A DNA stretch of 50,655 nucleotides from Nitrospirota bacterium (lineage in GTDB: Bacteria; Nitrospirota; Thermodesulfovibrionia; Thermodesulfovibrionales; JdFR-85). The notes beneath the pieces were generated by a model. The model searched no databases. It saw nothing but the letters and a program-made list of their open reading frames with translations, and was not told where the DNA came from. This document shows positions 15,434 through 25,900 of the stretch, in pieces; the stretch's first letter is position 1, and every line of letters begins with the position of its first letter. The stretch covers positions 1 to 50,655 of the forward strand of contig JAYWMQ010000016.1 in the NCBI GenBank assembly GCA_035873375.1, written 5' to 3'. The position numbers were made by a program, and so were the translations under genes.

Positions 15434-16779
15434 TCCCCTCCGGCGTCAATAACTGCAACCGGTTATCCGGCACACTCCTGAAGCTTTTGCTTCTCGTGCA
15501 TGCCGTTCTTCTGTTTGTGCTGCCATCAAATGCCTTATCCCTGACCCTTGAAGAGGGGCTTAAAATAGTTTCCGAGCGGGGCAGGGATATAAAGATATCC
15601 GAGGCAGAAGAGGATGTGGTAAGGGAGGGAGTGCAACTGGCAAGGTCTCCACTGCTGCCCCAGGTGGACCTCTATGCACATCAGACCTGGCTGAGGTACC
15701 GGCCGGAGGCGCTTTTGGGGGCTTTTGAGGCCATCCCTATCTCTGAGAAAGACTTCCTCACCTACGGCTTCAGGGTAAACCAGTTGGTATATGACTTTGG
15801 CAGTACCTATTCGATGCTGAGGGCCTCCAGGCTTGGATTAAAGGAAAAAAAGCTGGACACACTCAGGGTGAGAAACCTTGTTGCCCTTAATTTTACACTT
15901 GCCTACCTTGACCTCCTTGAGACAGGGAAGTTCCTGACAGTGGCTCAGAATGAGGTCAAACGATTTGAGGCGCATCTGAATGACACCAGGGCAATGTATG
16001 AGGAAGGACTTATTACAAAGAACGACCTGCTTCAGGCAGAGGTTATGCTCTCTGATGCAAGGCAGAGACTTTTAACCACAGAAAACCTCCGGGCAATGAG
16101 GGCTTCCAGGATAAACAGCCTGCTTGTAAAACCCCTGAACGAAGAGGTCAGTCCGGAGGAGATCAGTGTAAGACCCTATACAGAGATGAGCCTTGAGGCT
16201 GCATGGGAGTCTGCAGTGCGATTAAGGCCTGAACTTAAAGGGATACAGACAAGAATAAGGGCAAAGAAGGAAGAGTTGAAGGCAACAAAGGCAAGGTTTT
16301 ATCCGGATATATACCTCTCCGGCGGATACGAATATCAGGAGAACCGTTACATGGTCTATGAGGGTAACTGGTCTCTTCTGGCAGGGGTAAAAATAAACCT
16401 CTTTTCAGGCGGTGCAACCAGGGCAAGGATAAGGCGGGGCGGGGCGGAGCTCAAAACGCTCGGTCTGACGGAAGAAAAACTCCGTGACAACATAATGCTT
16501 GAGGTGAAGAAGGCGTATCTTCAACTCCGGAGTACCGGGAAAAAGGTGGAGGTGACCAGCGAGGCGGTGGCACAGGCAGAAGAGAACCAGAGGCTCCAGA
16601 GGCTTCGCTATCGTGAAGGCGTTGGAACGGCAACGGATGTCATAGACGCTGTAACGCTGATGAGCAGGGCAGAGACAAACTACTGGAGTGCTGTTTATGA
16701 TCTGAAGAGGGCTGAGGCAGGACTGCTGCATGCAATGGGAGAGGATATTAACGGGGTCTACGGGAAGAGCAGTCCCTGA
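15430..16779 (+). CDS. TolC-family outer-membrane efflux protein
   Basis: 449 residues. It starts at a GTG that overlaps the PfkB stop (GTGA). A signal peptide (hydrophobic stretch about 17-35, ending SNALS) is followed by two structural repeats of long helices and beta segments (OEP domains, roughly 40-220 and 240-435). Typical landmarks are the second-repeat GVKINLFSGGATRARIRR and the closing YDLKRAEAGLLHAMGE. Such trimers form the outer-membrane channel for RND, ABC or type I systems. No adaptor or pump is adjacent; the RND operon 4 kb downstream has its own TolC-type lipoprotein. This copy may serve another transporter elsewhere. Confidence 0.88.
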   Translation: MIPSGVNNCNRLSGTLLKLLLLVHAVLLFVLPSNALSLTLEEGLKIVSERGRDIKISEAEEDVVREGVQLARSPLLPQVDLYAHQTWLRYRPEALLGAFEAIPISEKDFLTYGFRVNQLVYDFGSTYSMLRASRLGLKEKKLDTLRVRNLVALNFTLAYLDLLETGKFLTVAQNEVKRFEAHLNDTRAMYEEGLITKNDLLQAEVMLSDARQRLLTTENLRAMRASRINSLLVKPLNEEVSPEEISVRPYTEMSLEAAWESAVRLRPELKGIQTRIRAKKEELKATKARFYPDIYLSGGYEYQENRYMVYEGNWSLLAGVKINLFSGGATRARIRRGGAELKTLGLTEEKLRDNIMLEVKKAYLQLRSTGKKVEVTSEAVAQAEENQRLQRLRYREGVGTATDVIDAVTLMSRAETNYWSAVYDLKRAEAGLLHAMGEDINGVYGKSSP

Positions 16780-16832
16780 ATTCAGTGATAAACGGTTGCT
16801 GAAAGCGATATGGTAAAGTCTGAAGGGATATT

Positions 16833-17216
16833 TTACCTCTCGTCCAGAATATCCCTTACGATTTCAGCCACCTGGGGCTCGGGGTCGTTTAACAGTGGTT
16901 TCAGTGCTTCAAGCTCTTCTTTCCCTCCAATGGTTGCAATCAGGTAGGCGGCATCTCCCCTTACAGTGGGATTATCATCGTTGAGCAAAGGCAGCAGTGG
17001 AGTGATTGCAAGCCTTGCCTCCTCTGGCCTCTCCTTTTGCAGCTCCTCAATGAGTGCGGTAACCCCTATCCTCACCCGTACCCTTTCATCCCGCAGCAGG
17101 TCTCCTGTAATTGAATAGAGGGATGTATCATGTTTGAACATATCTATTATGTTTTCCAGAAAACCCTTTTGCATGTAATCAGCAATCATTTCTTTCAAAT
17201 CGTCCTGCAATTTCAC
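16833..17216 (-). CDS. HEAT-repeat small protein
   Basis: A 127-residue all-helical protein without signal peptide. Two or three HEAT/PBS-like repeats are visible, for example LLPLLNDDNPTVRGDAAYLI and ALKPLLNDPEPQVAEIVRDI, each with the usual Pro and Val/Arg spacing. Such scaffolds mediate protein contacts or modify phycobilin-type partners. No catalytic residue is evident. It lies 37 bases downstream of the TauE/SafE permease on the same strand and could be co-transcribed with it. An AGGAG site precedes the start. The function is unknown. Confidence 0.7.
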   Translation of the reverse strand: MKLQDDLKEMIADYMQKGFLENIIDMFKHDTSLYSITGDLLRDERVRVRIGVTALIEELQKERPEEARLAITPLLPLLNDDNPTVRGDAAYLIATIGGKEELEALKPLLNDPEPQVAEIVRDILDER

Positions 17217-17253
17217 TCTCCTCCTTAATCTCTTTTATTGTCTTGAGGGGATT

Positions 17254-18180
17254 TTATCCCGCTATGAACTGCCATACATATTTTGCAGAGACTGAGACAA
17301 TGATCAACGCAAGTATCACTTTTATGACCTTCTCGGGTATATGCTTCTGAGTCTTTGCCCCTAAATACATGCCGAAAAATCCCCCTATTCCAAACAACAG
17401 GCCCAGAGGCCAGTCAGGAGGGGCTGTCAGGCCATTGTTTAACGGAATTAAACTGTAGATTGCCACCCCTGAGATTGACGTGACAAATGTTCCCATTAAT
17501 GCAGCGCCTGCCACCGTGTAAACAGGAAGTCTGAAAAATGTTATGCAGAAGGGGGCAATTATGGCACCTCCACCAATCCCGTATATGCCGCCAATAACCC
17601 CGACCACCAGTGACAATGCAAACATGGCAGGCACGCTGAAGGATATCCTCTCACCCATAAAGTCATACTCTATCCTGCTCAGGCTGTATGATACGTTAGA
17701 GATTCTGAGGGTGTTTTCAGGGAGATTCCGCTCCTGCAGGCGTTGAGCCATCCCCCCCTCGTTTGACCTTTTCTGCCTGACATCCCTGAAGAGCCGTACC
17801 CCGACGTATAAAAGGACAACCCCTACGAAAAACTTGAAAGTTTGCGGGTCAGGGAGATATTTCACCCTTATATAATACCCGGCCAGCACACCGGGTAATG
17901 TGCCTGCTATGATGCAGCCAGCCAGGGGCCACGACATCCTTCCTTCCCGGATGTATCTAAACACCCCTCCAGGTGTGCCCACGACATTATAGAGAAAATT
18001 GGTTGAACTGACAGATGGTGTGGTGAAGCCAAACATGCTCATCTGAAGGGGCAATATCAGAAAGGCCCCGGAGATGCCGGCCATGGAAGTAAAAAAGGAT
18101 ATCAGAAACGAGACAAGAGGTGGTATAAAGATATAGGTTTCAATTCCGGATATGGGGAAAACCACTTTTAAGAGATCCAA
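17254..18180 (-). CDS. TauE/SafE-family permease
   Basis: 308 residues with about eight membrane segments in two homologous halves, each opening with a glycine-rich motif: SMAGISGAFLILP in the first and GGIYGIGGGAIIAP in the second. The halves are joined by a cytoplasmic loop of about 60 residues. Family members export or import sulfite, sulfonates, thiosulfate or related organosulfur anions. No sulfur-metabolism gene is adjacent, so the substrate is unknown. It is divergent from the two-component system starting at 18299 and shares a gap of about 120 bases with it. Confidence 0.85.
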   Translation of the reverse strand: MDLLKVVFPISGIETYIFIPPLVSFLISFFTSMAGISGAFLILPLQMSMFGFTTPSVSSTNFLYNVVGTPGGVFRYIREGRMSWPLAGCIIAGTLPGVLAGYYIRVKYLPDPQTFKFFVGVVLLYVGVRLFRDVRQKRSNEGGMAQRLQERNLPENTLRISNVSYSLSRIEYDFMGERISFSVPAMFALSLVVGVIGGIYGIGGGAIIAPFCITFFRLPVYTVAGAALMGTFVTSISGVAIYSLIPLNNGLTAPPDWPLGLLFGIGGFFGMYLGAKTQKHIPEKVIKVILALIIVSVSAKYVWQFIAG

Positions 18181-18298
18181 AGCAACTCCTTGCTGGATAT
18201 TATAGCAAAAACTGCTTTTTGAAAAATGTTAAAATTGATTGGCTTCGTAATTATCAGCTGTTTTCACTGTATCAATAAACTTGAAAGGGGGCAAACCC

Positions 18299-18976
18299 TT
18301 GCGGCTACTGCTTGTAGAGGATGACATAAAGATCGCATCTTTTGTTTTAAAAGGACTCAGGGAGGCCGGGTTTGCCGTTGACCATGCCGCCAATGGTGAG
18401 GACGGACTTCATCTTGCCCTTACCATCTCCTACGATGCAGCCATTATTGATGTGATGCTGCCGGAGCGGGACGGTCTCAGCCTTATCAACGAACTTCGGG
18501 GCCAGGGGGTCGGGACTCCCATTATTATCCTTAGTGCCAGAGGCTCGGTGGACGATCGGGTTAAAGGGCTTCAGACAGGCAGTGACGATTACCTGACAAA
18601 GCCCTTTTCCTTTGCAGAGCTGCTGGCGCGTGTGCAGGCACTTATCCGAAGGTCAAGCGGCAGTGCCACCGACCCCTCACATCTTCAGGTTGGAGACCTG
18701 TCAATGGATCTGTTCAGGCGGGAGGTTGTTCGTGCAGGCAGGAAGATTGATTTACAGCCGCGTGAGTTTGCCTTGCTTGAATACATGATGTCCAGTGCAG
18801 GCAGGGTCATTACGAGGACCATGATTATGGAGCATGTCTGGAACTATGACTTCGACCCCCAGACCAATGTGGTGGATGTGCTGGTCTGCAGGGTGAGAAA
18901 CAAGGTGGACAGGGGGTTTAAAGATAAGATGATTCACACTATCAGGGGAGTTGGTTATGTCCTTAAGGTCTCTTGA
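18299..18976 (+). CDS. OmpR-family response regulator (CusR/CopR-like)
   Basis: The protein begins at TTG 18299, giving MRLLLVEDDIKIASF; AGGGGG lies seven bases before it, whereas the upstream TTG at 18281 has no ribosome site. The receiver domain has the acidic pair (Glu8/Asp9/Asp10 region), the phosphoacceptor Asp51 in AIIDVMLP, and Lys in DDYLTKPF. The winged-helix DNA-binding domain follows (about 125-225) with LQPREFALLEYMM and TIRGVGYVLK. It overlaps the kinase gene by 20 bases, and the pair stands directly before the RND operon. It most likely controls that operon in response to a periplasmic signal such as a metal or toxic compound. Confidence 0.9.
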   Translation: MRLLLVEDDIKIASFVLKGLREAGFAVDHAANGEDGLHLALTISYDAAIIDVMLPERDGLSLINELRGQGVGTPIIILSARGSVDDRVKGLQTGSDDYLTKPFSFAELLARVQALIRRSSGSATDPSHLQVGDLSMDLFRREVVRAGRKIDLQPREFALLEYMMSSAGRVITRTMIMEHVWNYDFDPQTNVVDVLVCRVRNKVDRGFKDKMIHTIRGVGYVLKVS

Positions 18977-20360
18977 CCGTATATGGAAGACCATCGGATT
19001 TCGACTCACCCTATGGTATTCAGCCCTCTTTATTCTTAGTTCTCTTATACTTTTCGTCATTGTTTATTTCCTCATTTCATCTTCTTTTAAACAGGAAGAG
19101 AGATATACGATTCAGTCAAAACTCAGGGAGTTTTCAGCACAGTACCAGAGGGGAGGCATAGAGGCACTGAAGAGCGAAGTCGGTTTTGAGGCACATTCCG
19201 GAAACCTCTTTTTTGTCAGGATGGCAGGGCCTCAGGGGCATACCCTTTTTGTAAATATTCCAGCCCTGATGGGAGATGGGTTTGATCTAAGGCAGATTGA
19301 GAACAGTGCCCCTACAGACAGCGGACAGTGGACACACCTGCCTGCAAAAGGTGATAAAGGGGGTGTGCTGGATATCGCCTCAACCAGACTGCCGGATGGA
19401 GGTATCCTTCAGGTCGGCATGAGCAGGGGTGAGAGGGAAGAGTTCCTGGAGAGGTTTCGCGAGACCTTTGCCGGTATCATCATTCCGGTGATACTGCTCG
19501 GTTTTACCGGGGGGGTGTTGTTTGCCTTCAGGGCACTTATGCCTATTCGTAACATAATAAAGACCGTCAGGTCCATAGACAAGGGCAGGCTGGATGCACG
19601 TGTCTCCGTCCGCCATACCGGGGATGAACTGGAGGAACTGACTATCCTGTTTAACGGGATGCTTCAGCGGATTGAGGTTCTTATTAACGGGATGAGAAGT
19701 GCACTGGACAATGTAGCCCACGACCTGCGTACTCCCATGACGAGACTGCGGGGTACGGCGGAGATGGCCCTCCGGTCAGGGCAGGACAGGGAGGTCTGCC
19801 GGGAGGCCCTGTCCGACTGTCTGGAGGAATCGGATCAGATCCTTACGATGCTGAACACGCTCATGGATATATCAGAGGCGGAGACAGGGGTGATGAGGCT
19901 AAGGCTGGAGAAAATAAATCTCTCTTCCCTGATAGAGGATGTGGTTGACCTTTACCGTTATGTTGCAGAGGAGAGGGATATCGCCATTTACATAAAGACA
20001 CCCGGGGAGCTTTTTCTGACTGCCGACCATAACCGGATGCGGCAGGTTATTGCAAACCTGCTGGACAATGCCGTTAAATACACTCCTGCGGGTGGCAGGG
20101 TGGAGGTTGAGGCCTCACGGAAAGGGGACCATGTGATTGTCCGGGTGGAGGATACCGGTATCGGTATCTCCGAGGAGGAACTGCCAAAGATCTGGGGCCG
20201 CCTCTACCGTGGAGAGCAGAGCCGTTCTGCAAGGGGGCTGGGTCTGGGGCTGAGCCTTGTGAAGGCAGTAGTCCATGCCCATAAGGGATATGTTGAGGTT
20301 TACAGTGAGCCTGACAGGGGTTCCGGATTTATAATATATCTGCCTGCAAAAGCTGCTTAG
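18957..20360 (+). CDS. Sensor histidine kinase (CusS-like)
   Basis: ATG 18957 is chosen because GGGGAG precedes it by six bases. Two membrane segments (about 17-40 and 166-187) enclose a periplasmic sensor of about 125 residues, followed by a HAMP domain. The HisKA box VAHDLRTPMTRLRG has the phosphorylated His255. The HATPase_c domain shows the N box NLLDNAVKYTP, the G1 box VEDTGIGI and the G2 box GLGLGLSLV. Pairing and gene order recall CusRS and CopRS upstream of an efflux operon. The periplasmic region lacks an obvious His/Met-rich metal cluster, so the ligand is open. Confidence 0.9.
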   Translation: MSLRSLDRIWKTIGFRLTLWYSALFILSSLILFVIVYFLISSSFKQEERYTIQSKLREFSAQYQRGGIEALKSEVGFEAHSGNLFFVRMAGPQGHTLFVNIPALMGDGFDLRQIENSAPTDSGQWTHLPAKGDKGGVLDIASTRLPDGGILQVGMSRGEREEFLERFRETFAGIIIPVILLGFTGGVLFAFRALMPIRNIIKTVRSIDKGRLDARVSVRHTGDELEELTILFNGMLQRIEVLINGMRSALDNVAHDLRTPMTRLRGTAEMALRSGQDREVCREALSDCLEESDQILTMLNTLMDISEAETGVMRLRLEKINLSSLIEDVVDLYRYVAEERDIAIYIKTPGELFLTADHNRMRQVIANLLDNAVKYTPAGGRVEVEASRKGDHVIVRVEDTGIGISEEELPKIWGRLYRGEQSRSARGLGLGLSLVKAVVHAHKGYVEVYSEPDRGSGFIIYLPAKAA

Positions 20361-20449
20361 CATATTAACCCGGACTCGTATTAAAACCTTTCATAAGTGT
20401 AATCTTCCGGAAATCTTCCCGCAATGTTGCTGTTATATAATCAGGTGTT

Positions 20450-21877
20450 ATGACAGGCAGGGCAAAAAACATATCTCTAATCCTTGCAGCTTTTTTAATC
20501 CTGCTACATGGTTGTGCGACCTATCATCCCGAGCCGATTGAGGGGCCTGCTGTGAAAAATGCCCTTATGCCACTGGCAACGGAAGTTATAAGGATCAAGG
20601 CAGGGGCAATCAGACATCCGATATTAAGACCTGTTGATTTTGATATTCGCGACGGTCTTTCTCCTGATGAGGCGGCTGTTATGGCTGTTATCGCCAATCC
20701 GGCCCTCCGTGCTGTTCGAGACCTGAGGGGGATTGCCGGGGCCCAGCTTATCCAGGCTGGAATCCTTCCCAACCCCCGGGTCTCTTATAATCTGGATATC
20801 CCCACAGGCGGAAATAAAGAGGGTGCGGTTAACGGGTATGGTTTCGGGATTGGCTGGGATATCCAGTCTCTTATTACCAGGGGTGCAAGAGTGGATGCAG
20901 CCCGGGCGCATGCCGCCTCGGTAGACCTTGATATAGCGTGGCAGGAGTGGCAGGTGGCGGAGTCTGCAAAGCTCCATCTCTTCCGTCTGTTTTATCTTGA
21001 CAGGCAACTGTTACTGACAAAAAAAGCAGAGCAGCAGTTCAGGGAAGTCCTTAAGGCTATTAAAAAGTCGGCTGCCTCAGGGGAGAGGACGGATACGGAC
21101 CTTGCTGTCGCAGAGGTGGCCCTGCAGCAGGCACATGCCTCTGTCTTAACCACGGAAAAGGCAAAGGAGCGGGAGAGGCTTGCCCTTAACAGAACACTTG
21201 GTATCCCTCCTGATCAGATTATTCCCATTCAAAGAGATATCTCACTTCCCTTATGGCGCTCACTGCCGTCAGGGGTAGTGATTACGGAAGGGATAGAGGG
21301 CCGCCGTCTTGACCTCCTTGCCTTAAAGATGGGATACCGGAGCCGGGAGGCAAGTGTGCGGGCAGCCATCCTGTCTCAGTTTCCGAAAATAAGTATCGGT
21401 CTGAACAATACACGTGATACAGGAGGCATTGTTACCACCGGGTTTGAGGTCGGTATCGACCTTCCGTTTTTTGACCGGAACCAGGGTAAAATCGCCGTTG
21501 AACGCGCAACCCGCAGACAGGTTTTTGATGAGTATATTACCCGCCTCTTTGAGGCACACTCAGATGTTGCGGGCATCCTGTCGGACATAAAATCCCTGAA
21601 AAAGGAGCTCAGCGCCACTGCCGGGTCTTTGACTGTACTGAAAAACCTGACACAGACCTACAGGAGGGCGTTGGAGCAGGGCAGTACCGATATTATGAGT
21701 TATAACAAGGTGCAAAACGAGCTGACGGCAAAACAGATAAGAATCATCAAATTAAGGCAGGCATTGAGTGATATGGGCATTGCCCTGGAGGTGGCGGCAG
21801 GAGAGTACCTTCCGGTTGTCAAAGGGGCTTCACCTGCCTCGCCTGCAAAGATGGACAATGCAAAGGAGCCGGAATGA
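20450..21877 (+). CDS. Outer-membrane efflux lipoprotein of the RND system (CusC/CzcC-like)
   Basis: 475 residues. A type II signal peptide ends in LLHGC, so Cys22 should be lipidated. Two OEP repeats of the TolC fold follow. The second carries SQFPKISIGLNNTRDTG and VGIDLPFFDRNQGKIAVE, typical of CzcC/CusC proteins. The protein forms the outer-membrane trimer of the tripartite pump. It overlaps the adaptor gene by four bases (ATGA). It starts 90 bases after the kinase; that gap may hold its own promoter or be read through. Confidence 0.9.
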   Translation: MTGRAKNISLILAAFLILLHGCATYHPEPIEGPAVKNALMPLATEVIRIKAGAIRHPILRPVDFDIRDGLSPDEAAVMAVIANPALRAVRDLRGIAGAQLIQAGILPNPRVSYNLDIPTGGNKEGAVNGYGFGIGWDIQSLITRGARVDAARAHAASVDLDIAWQEWQVAESAKLHLFRLFYLDRQLLLTKKAEQQFREVLKAIKKSAASGERTDTDLAVAEVALQQAHASVLTTEKAKERERLALNRTLGIPPDQIIPIQRDISLPLWRSLPSGVVITEGIEGRRLDLLALKMGYRSREASVRAAILSQFPKISIGLNNTRDTGGIVTTGFEVGIDLPFFDRNQGKIAVERATRRQVFDEYITRLFEAHSDVAGILSDIKSLKKELSATAGSLTVLKNLTQTYRRALEQGSTDIMSYNKVQNELTAKQIRIIKLRQALSDMGIALEVAAGEYLPVVKGASPASPAKMDNAKEPE

Positions 21878-22959
21878 AACGACCGATATCGGGAATCACT
21901 ATCATTTCAATTATTGCAATAGCGCTGGCAGCCGGATATTTTCTGATAGAACGTGGTAACAGAGAGATATCAGCCGGCAAGGGACCTCAGCCGGTATTGA
22001 TAGAGACCGGCAGGCCGTCACTTCGGGATTTTCGACTCTCTGCAGAGTGGATCGGCCGGGTTGAAAGCCGTTACCTCGTGAAGGTCGTGGCTCTGGAGGA
22101 GGGAAGGGTCATCTCTGTAGATACGGCGGATGAAACGGTTATCAAAAAGGGAGCCCTGTTGTTTACTATGGGCGGCCCCGGAATTAACAGCCGCCTGGCC
22201 TATCTGAAGGACAGGGTTGCCTCTTTAGAACAGAGATTATCCATATCAGAGGCACGGGTCAAACGGAAGAGACAGGCTGTAAAACAGAGGTTTTCCTCCC
22301 GGGACGAACTTGAGACGGCAGAGGATGCCCTTGCCCGGATTCAGTCAGACCTGAGCAAGACAGGGCATGACCTTCAACTCCTTGAAGACCTGATAAGGAT
22401 CAGGGCCCCTATTCGCGGTGTCTTTACCCGGAGGACTGTAACTGCAGGTCAGGATGTGGAAAAGGGGATGATACTCGGCTATATCACTGATCCCGCTCAC
22501 CTGCGGATTGTTGCAACACTGTTTCCCGGCCCGACCGTCTCACTTCAGGGTAAGACAGCAATTGTTCACACACCAGAGGGACAGACAATCACAGGCAAAA
22601 TAACCAGGGTGCTTCCGGAGCATACCCCTGCCGGTGGAACAGTTGTATGGATTGAGAGCAGCGAGGTCAATCGCAGGCTCAAACCAGGGGAGACAGTGAG
22701 TGGTGAGGTCATTCTTGAGACAAGGCATGCAGCCCTTGCCATCCCTCAAAGCGCCATTGTCTACGGCAGTAACCAGAGGCAGTATATCTTTGTAAAACAG
22801 GCTAAAGGCTATAAGAAAGAGGAGGTGCACACAGGGCTCAGATCCGGTAATTGGCTGGAGGTCATCTCCGGTATAACAGGCAATGATGAAGTAGTTACAA
22901 AAGGGGCATATGAATTGTTCTACCGGGATTTTAACAAGACGTACAGGGTACCGGACTGA
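21874..22959 (+). CDS. RND periplasmic adaptor (membrane fusion protein)
   Basis: 361 residues. The N-terminus has one hydrophobic segment (about 8-22), either a signal or an inner-membrane anchor. Halves of the lipoyl/barrel-sandwich domain flank a coiled-coil hairpin (about 105-170, rich in Arg/Lys/Glu with LKDRVASLEQRLS). A beta-barrel and membrane-proximal domain follow (HTPEGQTITGKITRV, SEVNRRLKPGETVSGEV). It links the inner-membrane RND pump to the lipoprotein channel. Overlaps of four bases upstream and one base downstream show strict translational coupling. No His/Met-rich metal-binding segment is present. Confidence 0.9.
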   Translation: MKRPISGITIISIIAIALAAGYFLIERGNREISAGKGPQPVLIETGRPSLRDFRLSAEWIGRVESRYLVKVVALEEGRVISVDTADETVIKKGALLFTMGGPGINSRLAYLKDRVASLEQRLSISEARVKRKRQAVKQRFSSRDELETAEDALARIQSDLSKTGHDLQLLEDLIRIRAPIRGVFTRRTVTAGQDVEKGMILGYITDPAHLRIVATLFPGPTVSLQGKTAIVHTPEGQTITGKITRVLPEHTPAGGTVVWIESSEVNRRLKPGETVSGEVILETRHAALAIPQSAIVYGSNQRQYIFVKQAKGYKKEEVHTGLRSGNWLEVISGITGNDEVVTKGAYELFYRDFNKTYRVPD

Positions 22960-25900
22960 TGAAGAGATTTCTCAGCTTTGTAATCGATAATCCCCTTGTC
23001 ATGGCATTTGCAGTTATACTGATTACCATTACAGGTCTCTATGCTGCCATCCATATGCCGGTTGACCTATTTCCGAACCTTGATATCCCCGTGGTAAACA
23101 TTATCACCCATTATCCCGGCGCTTCACCGGAGGACATGGAGCTTCTCATCACCCGTCCGCTTGAGGACGAGGTGCGGGGCATTCAGGGGGTTAAACGGGT
23201 TGCCTCCACATCCGTGCAGGGGATATCACAGGTCACGGTAGAGTTCACCTGGGGAACGGGCATCAGGTATGCCCGCCAGCTTATACAGGCACGGCTGGCA
23301 CGGGTTAAAAGCATCCTTCCTCCGGGCACTCTCCCACGTATTGAGAACATCGGGACGACCCTTCAGAATGTTGTCAGCTATGTCGTCTATGGTGGACAGG
23401 ACCTGATAGCCCTTAGAAACAATGTCCGCTATAACCTGGCCAACAGGCTCATGGCCATAGACGGTGTCTCCTATGTTGAGGTGCTCGGGGGTGACCAACG
23501 CGCCTTTATTGTAAGGATAAGACCGGAGAAGCTTATCCCCCTGCACCTGACAGTGGATGACATAGTGAAGACTATCAGGCAGAACAACATGACGGCTGTG
23601 GCAGGTTATCTTGACCGGTCTTCCCAGGAATACCTGATTCGCGGTGACGCCCGTCTGAGGACACTGAATGACATACGCGCACTCCCGGTTATTGCAAGGG
23701 CTGACCGTTCCGTGCTCCTTGGCTCTGTTGCCTCCGTGTCCTCAGGTGTGGTGCCGAGACACTATGTGGTGCATGGAGACGGTGTCCCGGCAGTTGCCTT
23801 TATAGTTCGTAAACAACCAGGGGCAAGCGCCATCCGTGTTGCCCACGAGGTCAATGCAGAGATTGCCGGACTGCACAGCCTCTTTCCCCCCGGGACCAGG
23901 ATAAAGAAATTCTATGACCAGTCGGAAATCATCACTGAGGCACGCAACAGCATTTTTTACGGTCTCCTGATCGGCGCACTGCTGGCCGTTCTGGTCCTCT
24001 ACTTTTTCCTTGGGGCGTTGAGGCCCACCCTCATTGTGGCGGCAACCATTCCGGTTACCCTGATTGCAACTCTTACGGTAATGAGTATCTTCGGCCTCGG
24101 CCTTAACGTGGTTACCATGTCTGCATTGACTCTCGCTGTGGGGATGATCGTGGATGATGCAATAGTGGTATCCGAAAATATCTTCAGACACCGCCAGATG
24201 GGGAAGAATGAACAGGATGCAGGTATAGACGGAACAATCGAGATCGCAGGAGCAGATGCATCAGGGACTTTTACGACCGTTGCCGCCTTTCTGCCCCTGA
24301 TCCTCATAACCGGCCTGGCGGCCATCTTTCTCAAGCCTTTTGGATTAACGATCAGCGCCGCCCTTGTAGTTTCGCTGCTGCTGTCAATCAGTTTTGTCCC
24401 AATGGCATTCAGCAGGAAAGGGATAACCCCGCCCGGTACCGACTTTGTGGGTGCCCGGCTGCTCAGAAGGCTGGATGAGGCATTACATGCCATCCTCCGG
24501 TTCTGTTTCCGGCACAGGGGGCTGACGATTTTCACAGCGTTTCTCTCTCTATCTTTAATCGGAATTGTCGCCTTCCTGGGCAGGACAAACCTGCTGCCTC
24601 CTATAGACGAGGGGGCAATCCTCAGCGAGTATGTCATGCCGCCCGGAACGGCGCTGTCGGAGAGCAACCGCATCGGGAATGCACTGGAGCGCATCGCCCT
24701 TTCCGACCCTGATGTAACATGTGTCTACCGGAGAACGGGCTCTCCGGAGCAGGGATACCAGATAGAGGGTGTGAATATGGGCGAGATTATGATCAAACTG
24801 AAGCCGAAAAACAAAAGAAAGAGGTCTGTTGTTGAGATTATGGATACACTAAAAAAGGAGTACGGAAGGTTCGGGGGGATGGTCTTCCTGTACCACCAGC
24901 CGACTCAGGAGAAGATAGACGAGAGCTTCTCCGGCCTCTCTGCACTGTTTGGTGTGACGATCTACGGAACGGATATGAACACGCTTGCCTCCCTGTCAAA
25001 CGATGTGGAAAGAATTATGGCGGAGGATCCCGTAGTCTCAAATATCATAAATAACACCAGGGTAAAGGCATCCGAGATAGTGGTTCAGATAAAGTACCCG
25101 CAACTTGCCCGGTATGGTGTCTCGTCTGCGGATGTCCTCAATACGCTTCGGGCGGCAGAGCTGGGGGTGGAGGCGACCAGGATTATACGGCAGAGGGAGA
25201 ATATCAGCGTTCTTGTAAGGATGGGCCTTGACAGGCCACACGATATCGACTCAATCAGGAAAGTTCCGGTATCTTCCGGCAACGGCAATATAATCCCCCT
25301 TGACCGGGTTGCGGATTACAGGATTATCCAGACCCCCTCATCCATTACACGGCTTAACGGACAGCGGGAGGTCACCCTTGTATCAGAGGTTGACGGCAGT
25401 ATTCCCGCACTTGTGTCCCGCCTGAAGGAGCGCTTTCGCTCCATCAGGCTGCCTGAGGGTTACAGTATCGACTTTACCGGCCAGTACAGGTCATTGATAC
25501 GGACAGCCAGGGATATGGTCTTTGTGGTGCTCGGAGCCATAGCCCTGATTTACCTTATCATGGTCATGCAATTCCGCTCCCTGCTGCAGCCGCTTGTCAT
25601 CCTCACTGCCATACCGCTGTCCATGGTTGGTGCTTTTACGGCCCTGTTTATAAGCGGACAGGGGCTTGATGTATCGGTGGGTATGGGGATTGTGACCCTT
25701 GTCGGTATCTCCGTTAACAATGCCATTGTTCTCCTTGACTACTCCAACAGGAGGGTTGCCAGTGGAGAGACGGTCAGGGAGGCGCTCCTGTCTGCTGCCT
25801 CCGTGCGCCTTCGTCCTATCCTGATGACAGCGCTGACTACCATCTTTGCACTGATCCCGACAGCGGTCGGTACGGCCGCGGGGTCAAATATTTTTCAACC

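Noticed and set aside
23999-24694. 231-codon minus-strand ORF
   Set aside because: Lies fully inside the RND pump gene on the opposite strand; composition is that of an antisense shadow.
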